Below, one piece after another: positions 8,844 through 17,240 of a DNA stretch of 64,000 nucleotides. Source of the stretch: Pedosphaera sp. GTDB lineage: Bacteria > Verrucomicrobiota > Verrucomicrobiia > Limisphaerales > Pedosphaeraceae. The stretch is taken from the NCBI GenBank assembly GCA_028293285.1, contig JAQGPC010000279.1:23200-87199 (forward strand), written 5' to 3'. The notes below the pieces were generated by a model. It worked only from the letters and a program-made list of their open reading frames with translations. It searched no databases and was not told the origin of the DNA. The position numbers and the translations under genes are program-made. Position 1 is the first letter of the stretch. Each line of letters opens with the position of its first letter.

Positions 8844-9614
8844 ATGATTGAACTCATCCATCTGGTTAAGCGGTTTGGAGATCTCACAGCAGTTGATGAC
8901 ATCAGCCTGAGTGTGCCGCGGGGCGAATTCTTCGCGGTTCTGGGGCCGAATGCCGCAGGGAAGACCACGACCATCAAAATTCTTACCGGACTGATTAAAC
9001 CCACTTCCGGCATTGCGCGTGTCGGTGGTTTCGATGTGCAGACCCATCCTTTGGAGGCGCGGCGCCGGATGGCGTTCGTGCCGGATTTTCCATTCCTCTA
9101 TGAGAAACTTACCCCGTGGGAATTCTTTCGTTTTACCGGCCAATTATTCCAAATGGATGATGCGCGCATTCAATCCGCCGGGCGCGAGTTGATCACCCGT
9201 TTCAATCTCGAGGCTTATGTGAACAAGCCGATCGAGGGGCTTTCTCACGGCACCCGGCAAAGGGTCGCAATTGTTTCAGCACTCCTGCATGACCCGGAGG
9301 TATTCGTGATTGATGAACCGATGGTGGGGCTGGATCCGCACCACGCACGGGTAGTGAAAGATATTTTGAAGGAGCGATCACTGGCTGGCATGACAGTATT
9401 CCTTTCCACCCACCAATTAAGTGTGGCTGAAGAAATGGCGGATCGCATCGGCATTATCCACCAGGGCCGGTTGGTCGCGGCAGGCACTCGTGACGAGCTT
9501 CGTCGTCAAAGTGGGGCTTCCGGACCGTTGGAAAAAACTTTTCTTGCCCTTACTGCCCAGGAAGCCAATCTGGTTGAGGAAAAAGGCCCGACCAGGGAAA
9601 ATTCTCCCTCTTAA
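8844..9614 (+). CDS. ABC transporter ATP-binding protein
   Basis: Walker A GPNAAGKTTT, signature LSHGTRQR, Walker B VFVIDEPMVGLDP, STHQ. Confidence 0.95.
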   Translation: MIELIHLVKRFGDLTAVDDISLSVPRGEFFAVLGPNAAGKTTTIKILTGLIKPTSGIARVGGFDVQTHPLEARRRMAFVPDFPFLYEKLTPWEFFRFTGQLFQMDDARIQSAGRELITRFNLEAYVNKPIEGLSHGTRQRVAIVSALLHDPEVFVIDEPMVGLDPHHARVVKDILKERSLAGMTVFLSTHQLSVAEEMADRIGIIHQGRLVAAGTRDELRRQSGASGPLEKTFLALTAQEANLVEEKGPTRENSPS

Positions 9615-9914
9615 GATGGTTTTGGCTTATTGGCGGATTTTGGGCAAAACCGGTGTTATACAAGGCTTATCTTGGCAGAACCGGGCTAGTCAGAATTCCT
9701 GAAGGCGGGTTTTAAAAAAAATTTGCCGAGCTTTGAACGCATTTAGTCCGCAACAGTCAATTAGGGGACAACAATTTCCAGACGGAAGCAGTTTAACTTA
9801 GTAAGAGCTTTGGTTAGTAGGTCTGGCTTTGTGACTTGAACGAGCGTCCGGCAAACATTTGCGCAGGTGCGAAATGGCAATGGAAGTCGTTAAATACATG
9901 ACAGAACTCGGTGG

Positions 9915-9938
9915 TTTTTCGTGATTTAGAACGAAAAA
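9915..9938. promoter_or_regulatory. 24-bp inverted repeat TTTTTCGT-n8-ACGAAAAA upstream of EPS operon
   Basis: Perfect 8-bp arms seen in sequence, about 110 bp upstream of the 10045 start. Confidence 0.45.
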
Positions 9939-10044
9939 AAGATGAAGATTTGTTTGACAGTCTTTGAGATTCTCCAGTAAAACTCTAGGGCTTTACTATT
10001 GGAACTACCTCATTGGGATAATGTCTAATTACAAAAACTGATTT

Positions 10045-11352
10045 ATGAAAAACATGATAGCCTCCGCCGGGATTATAACGCTTGGCGCTGTGGGGGTTCA
10101 GACTGCTGACGCTCAATTCCTGGCAGCTGGCGCCGAAAAACCATGGAGTGTCTCGGGAACTTTGCGTGGCTTTTACGACGATAATTATAATACGCAGCCT
10201 GATGGGCCCAGTCGTGTTGATAGTTTTGGTTTTGAAATCAGGCCGGCGGCAACTTTAAATCTTTCGCTGCCGCAAACCACCCTCTCGCTGAGTTACGTCT
10301 ACGACATGAAGTATTATGATGATCGGCCGAGGAACAAGGCGGATCACAGTCATGACTTCGAGGTTTTTGTAAATCATAATTTCAGTCCGCGGTACTCTTT
10401 GGATTTTACGGACAGCTTCGTCATCGCGCAGGAGCCGGAAGTGTTGGATCGTACCTTGAGCACTCCCTTGCGTTCCAATGGTAACAACATACGAAACAAT
10501 GGCGTTTTTAATTTCCATGCGGAGATGACAGAATTGCTTGGTTTTGTATTTGGATATTCGAACAGCTTCTTTGATTACGAAGAAAATGCTGGCAACCTGC
10601 CTCTTGGTAATCCTGGTCCAAGCCGCTCGGCCTTGCTGGATCGTATTGAACACCTGGTTACATTGAATTCACGCTGGCACGTCCGGCCGGAAACCACGGG
10701 TATTTTGGGTTATCAATTCGGCGCTGTGGATTACATCAGCAATGAGTCGATTGGATCCACGCCTCCTATCTTTGTGCCTCCTGCGACCATTATTCCTGGA
10801 AGGCCGATCGCCGCTTCCACGCGTAATAATTATTCTCATTACCTTTACATCGGTGTGGATCATAATTTCCGGCGCGACTTGATTGCTTCAGCCAAGGTGG
10901 GTGGTCAATATACGGACTATTACAACGATCCCACAGGGAAAACCTCGCTCAATCCTTATGCCGATCTCAGCCTGAGCTATAGCTACATGGACGGTGGGAC
11001 TTTGGTAGTAGGTTTTCGTCATTCGCGCAATCCAACAGATGTTGCTACTCCAAGCGCGAACGAAGTCACGCAAGATCAGGAATCATCAGCTTTGTACGGT
11101 ACCATCGTTCAGAAGATAACGCCTAAATTAACTGGCACATTAACCGGCCAATTCCAATATTCAACCTTCAATGGCGGCGCCGCCAATAATCAGAGCGACA
11201 CCATCTATTTGTTGGGCGTGAATCTGGCCTATCAGTTCACTCATTACCTGTCTGCGGAATTGGGTTATAATTACGACAAGCTTGACTCAGCTATAGGTGC
11301 TCGTACTTTTGACCGCAACCGGGTATATCTGGGAGTGACTGCCAGCTATTAA
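10045..11352 (+). CDS. outer-membrane beta-barrel protein associated with exopolysaccharide export
   Basis: Signal peptide, alternating aromatic beta-strand pattern, terminal RNRVYLGVTASY; upstream of wzc/wza-like genes. Confidence 0.8.
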   Translation: MKNMIASAGIITLGAVGVQTADAQFLAAGAEKPWSVSGTLRGFYDDNYNTQPDGPSRVDSFGFEIRPAATLNLSLPQTTLSLSYVYDMKYYDDRPRNKADHSHDFEVFVNHNFSPRYSLDFTDSFVIAQEPEVLDRTLSTPLRSNGNNIRNNGVFNFHAEMTELLGFVFGYSNSFFDYEENAGNLPLGNPGPSRSALLDRIEHLVTLNSRWHVRPETTGILGYQFGAVDYISNESIGSTPPIFVPPATIIPGRPIAASTRNNYSHYLYIGVDHNFRRDLIASAKVGGQYTDYYNDPTGKTSLNPYADLSLSYSYMDGGTLVVGFRHSRNPTDVATPSANEVTQDQESSALYGTIVQKITPKLTGTLTGQFQYSTFNGGAANNQSDTIYLLGVNLAYQFTHYLSAELGYNYDKLDSAIGARTFDRNRVYLGVTASY

Positions 11353-11381
11353 CCGTTAACCAAATTAAGCGATTGGGGGCT

Positions 11382-11412
11382 GGGCTAATTATGATCTAGC
11401 CCCTATTTTTTT
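11382..11412 (+). terminator. intrinsic-terminator-like hairpin plus T7 before BY-kinase gene
   Basis: gggcta-n9-tagccc stem (11382-11402) followed by ctaTTTTTTT. Confidence 0.5.
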
Positions 11413-11417
11413 GACGT

Positions 11418-13577
11418 ATGGATCCTTTAAAGACATCTTCGCCAGTTGAAACCAAGCTGCATTTTCTTGATTACTGGCGCATCATCCGCATCCGCAAGAC
11501 CGTCATTCTGGCAGTCTTTTTGCTGGTGGTGATCACGGCAACCATCGTCACGTTTATTTTACCGGAACTTTTTTCCAGCTCAGCGCGGATTAAAGTCGAA
11601 CGGGACGGGACGGATGTGGCGAGTGTGGGCGGAGCGCCTAACTACGCCAGCGTGTACGATCCTTACTTCATTCAGACCGAATTCGAAGTCATTCAGTCCG
11701 AAGTGATCCTCGACAAGGTGATTGCAAATCTGGATCTGAACACTGCCTGGGGTAAGAAATACAACACGGGGGGCAAACTCAAGACCACGGAAACCCGGGC
11801 CTTGCTCAAGCGCATGATTGATTTGCACCCGGCTCGCAATACCAGCTTGATTGATATTCGGGTGAACAGTGATTCTCCAAAGGAAGCGGCTGATATCGCT
11901 AATCAAATCGCGCTGGTTTACCAGCTTCATCGCCAGGAAGTGAGGATGAAACTAAGTTCCAACGGCATTGAAGTTTTTAAAAGAGAGCTGCTGGAGCAAA
12001 CCAAGCTGATTACCGCACAGGAGGAGAAGGTTGATAAATTGCGCAAGGATTTGGGCGTTACGGATCTTGGTCCGCAAGATGCAACCTCGAAAAACACGCC
12101 GGAGCCACAGACCGTGATGCAGTATAACACGCTCAAGATCGATGCCGAAACACAATACGTCAAGGAAGACAAACTGCTCAGCCAGCTCAAACAACTGAAA
12201 CCAGCCGAACTGCGACAGGCAATTCCCACCGCTGCACCGGACAGCATTTTAATACAACTGCTTCAGGACCTGATTGGGGCCGAAACCAAGCTGGTGACGT
12301 TGACAACGGATTATGGGCCTGAAAATCCCGAAGTGTTGCGCACGCAAAGGCTGGTGAATGAGTTAAACGTCAAGATTGATGCTCGTGTCTGGGGGATTAT
12401 TGTCGGTATTGATGCCCGCGTCGCCTCCCTGCAGGCGGTGGTTCATAATTCGGAAGATAAAGTCAAAGAAGCCAAATCAAACGATCTGTACTTGGCGGAA
12501 AAGAGTCGGCCGTACTTTCTCGAAAAGGCGGAATTGGATCATCTGAAAAGATTTCGTGACATCATTGCCTTGCGGGCGGCCCAGGAACGGGTGGACAAGG
12601 ATCTGCCTAAAAGCACCATGGTGGAAATCATTGAGACGGCTGAGCCGAGTACGCGTCCGGTGCGCCCTAACAAGCCTTTGAACATTGCCCTGGGAATTGT
12701 CATTGGGCTGGTGGTAGGCATTGGTCTGGCATTCTTCATCGAATACCTGGATACCAGCGTGAAAACAATTGACGATGTGGAGCGCACGTTGCAAGCACCG
12801 GTGCTTGGGGTCATTCCGCAGAACGTCGGTTATTTGCTGGAGGAAGGTGTGGAAAGCCCGCATGCGGAAGCATATCGAGTGCTACGCACTAATTTATTGT
12901 TCTCCCGCAAGGATGACAAGCTGAACACGGTTGCCGTGGTAAGCGCAGGCGCTGGTGAAGGCAAATCAACGACGGTGTTTAATCTGGCAACGGTATTTGC
13001 CCAGAGCGGGCAGCGCGTGTTGGTGGTGGATTCCGATCTGCGCCGTCCGACCTTGCACAAGCTGGTTAATGTTGCGAACACCATTGGTTTGACCAACTAC
13101 CTGTTGAAGCAAAACACGCTGGAGGAAGTGATCCAAACCAGCAGTTTGCCGACGCTTCACTTCATGTCGAGTGGCAAGCTCCCCAGCAGTTCCCTGGGCA
13201 TCCTGAGTTCTGCGCAGATGAAGGACCTGATCAGCGAGTTGAAGCAACGTTACGATTTCGTCTTCTTTGATTCGCCGCCCATCATGGGCGTCAGTGATGC
13301 CTCCATCCTGGCCAGCGAAGTGGACATGACTTTGCAAGTCATCCAATACCGCCGGTACCCGCAACCGATGAACATCCGGGCCAAACAATTGATCGAAAAG
13401 GTGGGCGGCAATTTGATAGGAATTGTGCTCAACAACATCAATATGTCTCAGGATGAAAGCTACTATTACTACAGTGGCTACTATCATGATTACTATTCGA
13501 AGAACGAAGATGACGATGCGCAATCAAACGGTTCTGCCGAAGGCAAGCCGCGCGCGGACATCAAGCCGAAGTACTAG
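11418..13577 (+). CDS. polysaccharide biosynthesis tyrosine autokinase (Wzc/BY-kinase-like)
   Basis: Wzz chain-length domain, Walker A GAGEGKSTTVFNLA, VDSDLRRPTLH, FDSPP; C-terminal Tyr cluster. Confidence 0.93.
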   Translation: MDPLKTSSPVETKLHFLDYWRIIRIRKTVILAVFLLVVITATIVTFILPELFSSSARIKVERDGTDVASVGGAPNYASVYDPYFIQTEFEVIQSEVILDKVIANLDLNTAWGKKYNTGGKLKTTETRALLKRMIDLHPARNTSLIDIRVNSDSPKEAADIANQIALVYQLHRQEVRMKLSSNGIEVFKRELLEQTKLITAQEEKVDKLRKDLGVTDLGPQDATSKNTPEPQTVMQYNTLKIDAETQYVKEDKLLSQLKQLKPAELRQAIPTAAPDSILIQLLQDLIGAETKLVTLTTDYGPENPEVLRTQRLVNELNVKIDARVWGIIVGIDARVASLQAVVHNSEDKVKEAKSNDLYLAEKSRPYFLEKAELDHLKRFRDIIALRAAQERVDKDLPKSTMVEIIETAEPSTRPVRPNKPLNIALGIVIGLVVGIGLAFFIEYLDTSVKTIDDVERTLQAPVLGVIPQNVGYLLEEGVESPHAEAYRVLRTNLLFSRKDDKLNTVAVVSAGAGEGKSTTVFNLATVFAQSGQRVLVVDSDLRRPTLHKLVNVANTIGLTNYLLKQNTLEEVIQTSSLPTLHFMSSGKLPSSSLGILSSAQMKDLISELKQRYDFVFFDSPPIMGVSDASILASEVDMTLQVIQYRRYPQPMNIRAKQLIEKVGGNLIGIVLNNINMSQDESYYYYSGYYHDYYSKNEDDDAQSNGSAEGKPRADIKPKY

Positions 13578-13606
13578 CACATATAATTATTCTGTTTTAC
13601 GCAAAC

Positions 13607-14257
13607 ATGCACATGATTAAATATTTAGGGCGTTATATTACAGGGGCAGCGATTCTATTGACGGGCATTTTACTAATAGGCTGTGGGAGATCTAGTGGCG
13701 GTTTTAGGTATGACCCTCTGGCTGATGGACGGGCACCGATGGGGGCAGGGGCTCCTGTCCAAGCAGATGCTCCGATTGGGGATCAGGTCCTGCACGTGGG
13801 TGATTCAATCACAGTTTCCTTCCAGGATTTGGTTAACCCGGTGTTTCCGATCGATCAAGCAGTCAAAGAGGATGGTTCAATCACTTTGATCTATAACCAG
13901 AGGTTTCAGGCAGCCGGCAAGACCGTCAATGCGTTGGAAAAAGAGATTCATGACCGATATGTTCCACGTTACTTCGTCAACATGACCCCGACCATCAAGA
14001 CCGCGGAACGCTTTTATTCGGTCGGAGGAGAAGTCAAGACCCCGAACCGGCAGGTTTACTCCGGGCGCATGACTGTGGTGGGGGCAATCAATACAGCGGG
14101 TGGCTTCACCGACTATGCCAGGAAGAGCAAAATCCAAGTGACACGGGCCAACGGCAAAACGGTTAAAGTAAATTACGATAAGGCTTTGAGAGATCCCAAG
14201 GAAAATTTGGAAATCTTTCCCAATGATGACGTCCATGTGCCCAAGCGGATTTTCTAA
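13607..14257 (+). CDS. polysaccharide export lipoprotein (Wza-like, SLBB)
   Basis: Lipobox ILLIGCG; LHVGDSITVSFQDL; YSVGGEVKTPNRQVYSGRMTVVGAINTAGGFTDYA. Confidence 0.9.
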   Translation: MHMIKYLGRYITGAAILLTGILLIGCGRSSGGFRYDPLADGRAPMGAGAPVQADAPIGDQVLHVGDSITVSFQDLVNPVFPIDQAVKEDGSITLIYNQRFQAAGKTVNALEKEIHDRYVPRYFVNMTPTIKTAERFYSVGGEVKTPNRQVYSGRMTVVGAINTAGGFTDYARKSKIQVTRANGKTVKVNYDKALRDPKENLEIFPNDDVHVPKRIF

Positions 14258-14646
14258 TGATCCAGTTTAAAATTCTTTCCGGCAAAATGGCGGGCACCGA
14301 ATTGGTAGCCCGCCATTTTCCTTTTCAGATTGGACGGTCTGCCACCGCTGACCTTCGACTTGAAGAAGAAGGAGTATGGGACCAGCACCTTGAATTGATG
14401 TTTGAACCCACCGCCGGGTTTGTGCTGACTACCAAACCAAACGCTTTGGCATCCATCAATGGTCAGCCTTTTCAGGAGGCAGTTCTGCGTAATGGCGATG
14501 CCATCGAGATCGGTGCGCTTAAAATGCGCTTTTGGTTGGGAGAAACGCGCCAAGGCACCCTGCGGATTCGCGAGGGTTTGATCTGGGCCGGTCTGGTAAT
14601 CATCACCGCTGCACAATTTGGCTTGGTTTACTGGCTGCTCAATTAA
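14257..14646 (+). CDS. FHA-domain protein with C-terminal TM helix
   Basis: FHA-like [25 protein letters not shown]...[30 protein letters not shown]-terminal hydrophobic helix; TAATG overlap with wza-like gene. Confidence 0.78.
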   Translation: MIQFKILSGKMAGTELVARHFPFQIGRSATADLRLEEEGVWDQHLELMFEPTAGFVLTTKPNALASINGQPFQEAVLRNGDAIEIGALKMRFWLGETRQGTLRIREGLIWAGLVIITAAQFGLVYWLLN

Positions 14647-16193
14647 TGACGGAAGTGGCGGACTCCAGTGAATGCCATGGCGAGATTTCGCTCATCAGCC
14701 GCAGCAATTACTTCTGCATCCCGCACTGAACCACCAGGCTGAATGGCGGCAGTGGCTCCCGCTTCGGCGGCGGCAATCAAGCCATCGGGGAAGGGAAAGA
14801 AAGCATCGCTGCAGACAATGCTGCCTGGGAGCGATAAACCGGCCTCTCCCGCTTTCCAGACTGCGATGCGACTGGAATCCACCCGGCTCATTTGTCCCGC
14901 GCCTATGCCCAACGTGCGATCTGCTCCCACGTAAACGATGGCATTCGATTTTACGTGCTTCACCACCCGCCAACCGAAGAGCATGGCTTGCAACTCGGTT
15001 TCGGTCGGTTGGCGCTTGGTAACTATCTTCAAGTCGGAAGCCCTGGTAATCTTAAGGTCCCGCTCTTGGAGTAAAAAAGAATCTGCGCCGACACTGCGCA
15101 CATCCCACGGCTTTGCAGAAAGTGGATTCTTCAATACTTTCAACAGGCGCAGATTTTTCTTCCTTTGCAACAGCGCCAATGCATCCGGGAGGAAATCCGG
15201 CGCCACGATAACTTCGCTGAAAATCTCGACGATGGCTTCCGCGCAGGCAAGGTCGAGTGGCTGATTCACTGCAATAATTCCTCCGAAGGGAGCTTGTTTA
15301 TCCGTGGCGTAAGCTTTATCCCAGGCTTCACGCAAAGTCGTTCCCTGTCCCATGCCGCAAGGATTGGTATGTTTTAAAATAGCCAGGGTGGGCTGCTCGC
15401 CATTGAACTCAGCAATCAAACTCGCAGCAGCGGTGAGATCCAAAATGTTGTTATAAGAAAGTTCTTTTCCGTGCAATTGTTGGAAATAATCCTGGAAACG
15501 CCCATAGAGTGCGGCTGCTTGATGTGGGTTTTCTCCATAACGTAACGGTTGCGCCATTGGTGCCTGGAGAAGCAGGGAGGAGGGCAAGGAAGTGGACGAA
15601 GGCTCGAAAGCTTTGGCAAGATGCGCTGCGATGGCTCCATCATATTCAGCCGTGCGCGCGAAGACTTTGGCTGCGAGTTTGCGGCGCAGTTCCAGTGTGG
15701 TGTTGCCGGTTTCGGTCACTTGCCGGGCTACTTCTTCATAATCTTTCGGGTCCACTACCACGGTGACGCTTTCATGATTCTTGGCCGCGCTACGCAACAT
15801 CGAAGGGCCGCCAATATCAATATTTTCGATGGCTTCGTGAAGTGTCACGTCGGGCTTGGCCACGGTCTGTTCAAATGGATACAGGTTTACCACGACGAGA
15901 TCGATCGGTTCAATTTGGTGGGTCTTGGCAGCCGTTTCATGATTGGCATTGCCGCGGATATACAGCAGGCCGCCATGGATTTTGGGATGCAAGGTTTTGA
16001 CCCGGCCATCCATCATCTCAGGGAAGCCGGTGTACGCGCTGAGATCCATAACTTCAAGTCCTGCTTCACGCAGCGCTTTGGCCGTGCCGCCAGTGGAAAT
16101 GAGTTTCACGCCCGCGCGGATGAGGGCATGGGCGAGGGGAATGAGTCCGGTTTTATCAGAAACAGAAAGAAGCGCGCGTTGAATGGTTGCCAT
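14643..16193 (-). CDS. purH: bifunctional phosphoribosylaminoimidazolecarboxamide formyltransferase/IMP cyclohydrolase
   Basis: [57 protein letters not shown]. Confidence 0.97.
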   Translation of the reverse strand: MATIQRALLSVSDKTGLIPLAHALIRAGVKLISTGGTAKALREAGLEVMDLSAYTGFPEMMDGRVKTLHPKIHGGLLYIRGNANHETAAKTHQIEPIDLVVVNLYPFEQTVAKPDVTLHEAIENIDIGGPSMLRSAAKNHESVTVVVDPKDYEEVARQVTETGNTTLELRRKLAAKVFARTAEYDGAIAAHLAKAFEPSSTSLPSSLLLQAPMAQPLRYGENPHQAAALYGRFQDYFQQLHGKELSYNNILDLTAAASLIAEFNGEQPTLAILKHTNPCGMGQGTTLREAWDKAYATDKQAPFGGIIAVNQPLDLACAEAIVEIFSEVIVAPDFLPDALALLQRKKNLRLLKVLKNPLSAKPWDVRSVGADSFLLQERDLKITRASDLKIVTKRQPTETELQAMLFGWRVVKHVKSNAIVYVGADRTLGIGAGQMSRVDSSRIAVWKAGEAGLSLPGSIVCSDAFFPFPDGLIAAAEAGATAAIQPGGSVRDAEVIAAADERNLAMAFTGVRHFRH

Positions 16194-16306
16194 AAGCGGG
16201 ATAAAATCTTCCAGATGTGTGTCCCGAGTCAATGGACAAATCTACTGGCGAATTCGCACTTGCCAATATAGGTTGGGATTTGTCAGATTACCCGTCCGTT
16301 TCGGTT

Positions 16307-16381
16307 GCGCGGTTAGCTCAGTGGTAGAGCATTACCTTGACACGGTAGGGGTCAGAGGTTCGAAACCTCTACCGCGCACCA
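16307..16381 (+). tRNA. tRNA-Val (GAC), CCA encoded
   Basis: 7-bp acceptor GCGCGGT/ACCGCGC, anticodon loop TTGACAC, T-arm AGAGG-TTCGAAA-CCTCT. Confidence 0.95.
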
Positions 16382-16570
16382 TCTCTCGAAAAATGAAGTA
16401 TCCGTATTTTTACGTGAAATTTTCCGTATTAGTGGGGAATTGATTTCAGCTTCTTTTCTGTTACGTTCATCTTACGGCTTTACCAGATTTTGTGAACAGG
16501 TTGCGGCGTGGAATGTCCATTAACCGTGAGTGTTTGTGCGGTAATCAAACTTAGAAAGCAAAGAAGTAAT

Positions 16571-16966
16571 ATGAAAATGAAAGTCTCCCGTTCCTCCGGC
16601 TTTACCCTGGTGGAGATCATGATTGTAGTGGCGATTATTGGACTGTTGGCGACCATTGCCATCCCCAATTTCGTACGCGCCCGGCTCAAGGCCCAGCAGA
16701 CGGCCTGCATCAACAATCTGCGCCAGATTGACGCCGCCAAACAGGAATGGGCCTTGGAAGCCAAGGCCGGAGCCGCAGTCACGCCGCAATTAAGCAATAT
16801 CCAGCCTTATCTGGGTCGTGGTACCGCAGGCACGGCCCCCACCTGCCCGGCTGACTCTGCCGCCACTTCAGCCACCAGCTATGCCATCAACGACCTACAG
16901 ACCGCTCCCACCTGCCTGATTTTGCCCGGCAATGCTGGAGATGCTACAGGCCATCATCTGGATTAA
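16571..16966 (+). CDS. type IV pilin/pseudopilin-like protein
   Basis: Prepilin N-terminus SSGFTLVEIMIVVAIIGLLATIAIPNF; ATG at 16571 inside track ORF 16508. Confidence 0.92.
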   Translation: MKMKVSRSSGFTLVEIMIVVAIIGLLATIAIPNFVRARLKAQQTACINNLRQIDAAKQEWALEAKAGAAVTPQLSNIQPYLGRGTAGTAPTCPADSAATSATSYAINDLQTAPTCLILPGNAGDATGHHLD

Positions 16967-16989
16967 AACATACTGCCGGTGACAATTTC

Positions 16990-17020
16990 AAAGGCTTGGG
17001 AACTCTCCCAAGCCTTTTTC
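16990..17020 (+). terminator. intrinsic terminator after pilin-like gene
   Basis: aaggcttggg-aactct-cccaagcctt followed by T-rich tract. Confidence 0.85.
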
Positions 17021-17136
17021 TTTGGAGGGGAAGTATCCAAGGTTTTTCAAACCTCTTTGCACTTTGAAATTCACCGTGTTGAGGAATCAGCTTGGACTTG
17101 CCGTTTGAAGCGGTAATTGGCATCTTTGGAGGGTAG

Positions 17137-17220
17137 GCGCGAGTGGTGAAATGGCAGACACGCCAGACTTAGGATCTGGTCCCGTAAGGGGTGGAGGTTC
17201 AAGTCCTCTCTCGCGCACCA
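17137..17220 (+). tRNA. tRNA-Leu (TAG), CCA encoded
   Basis: Acceptor GCGCGAG/CTCGCGC, anticodon loop CTTAGGA, long variable arm, GGTTCAAGTCC T-arm. Confidence 0.95.
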
Positions 17221-17240
17221 CTTCAGCAATATTCAAACCC

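Noticed and set aside
9616-9702. 28-codon ORF (MVLAYWRILGKTGVIQGLSWQNRASQNS) as a permease remnant after the ABC ATPase
   Set aside because: Too short to assign to a permease; mentioned only as context.
9952-9984. TTGACA-n17-GTAAAA as a sigma70 promoter for the EPS operon
   Set aside because: Good -35 but poor -10; too weak to report without TSS data.
15549-16271. 240-aa ORF antisense to purH
   Set aside because: purH motifs are strong; the antisense ORF looks like a codon-bias shadow.
16183-16443. 86-aa ORF spanning the tRNA-Val region
   Set aside because: Overlaps a clear tRNA; typical spurious tRNA-derived peptide.
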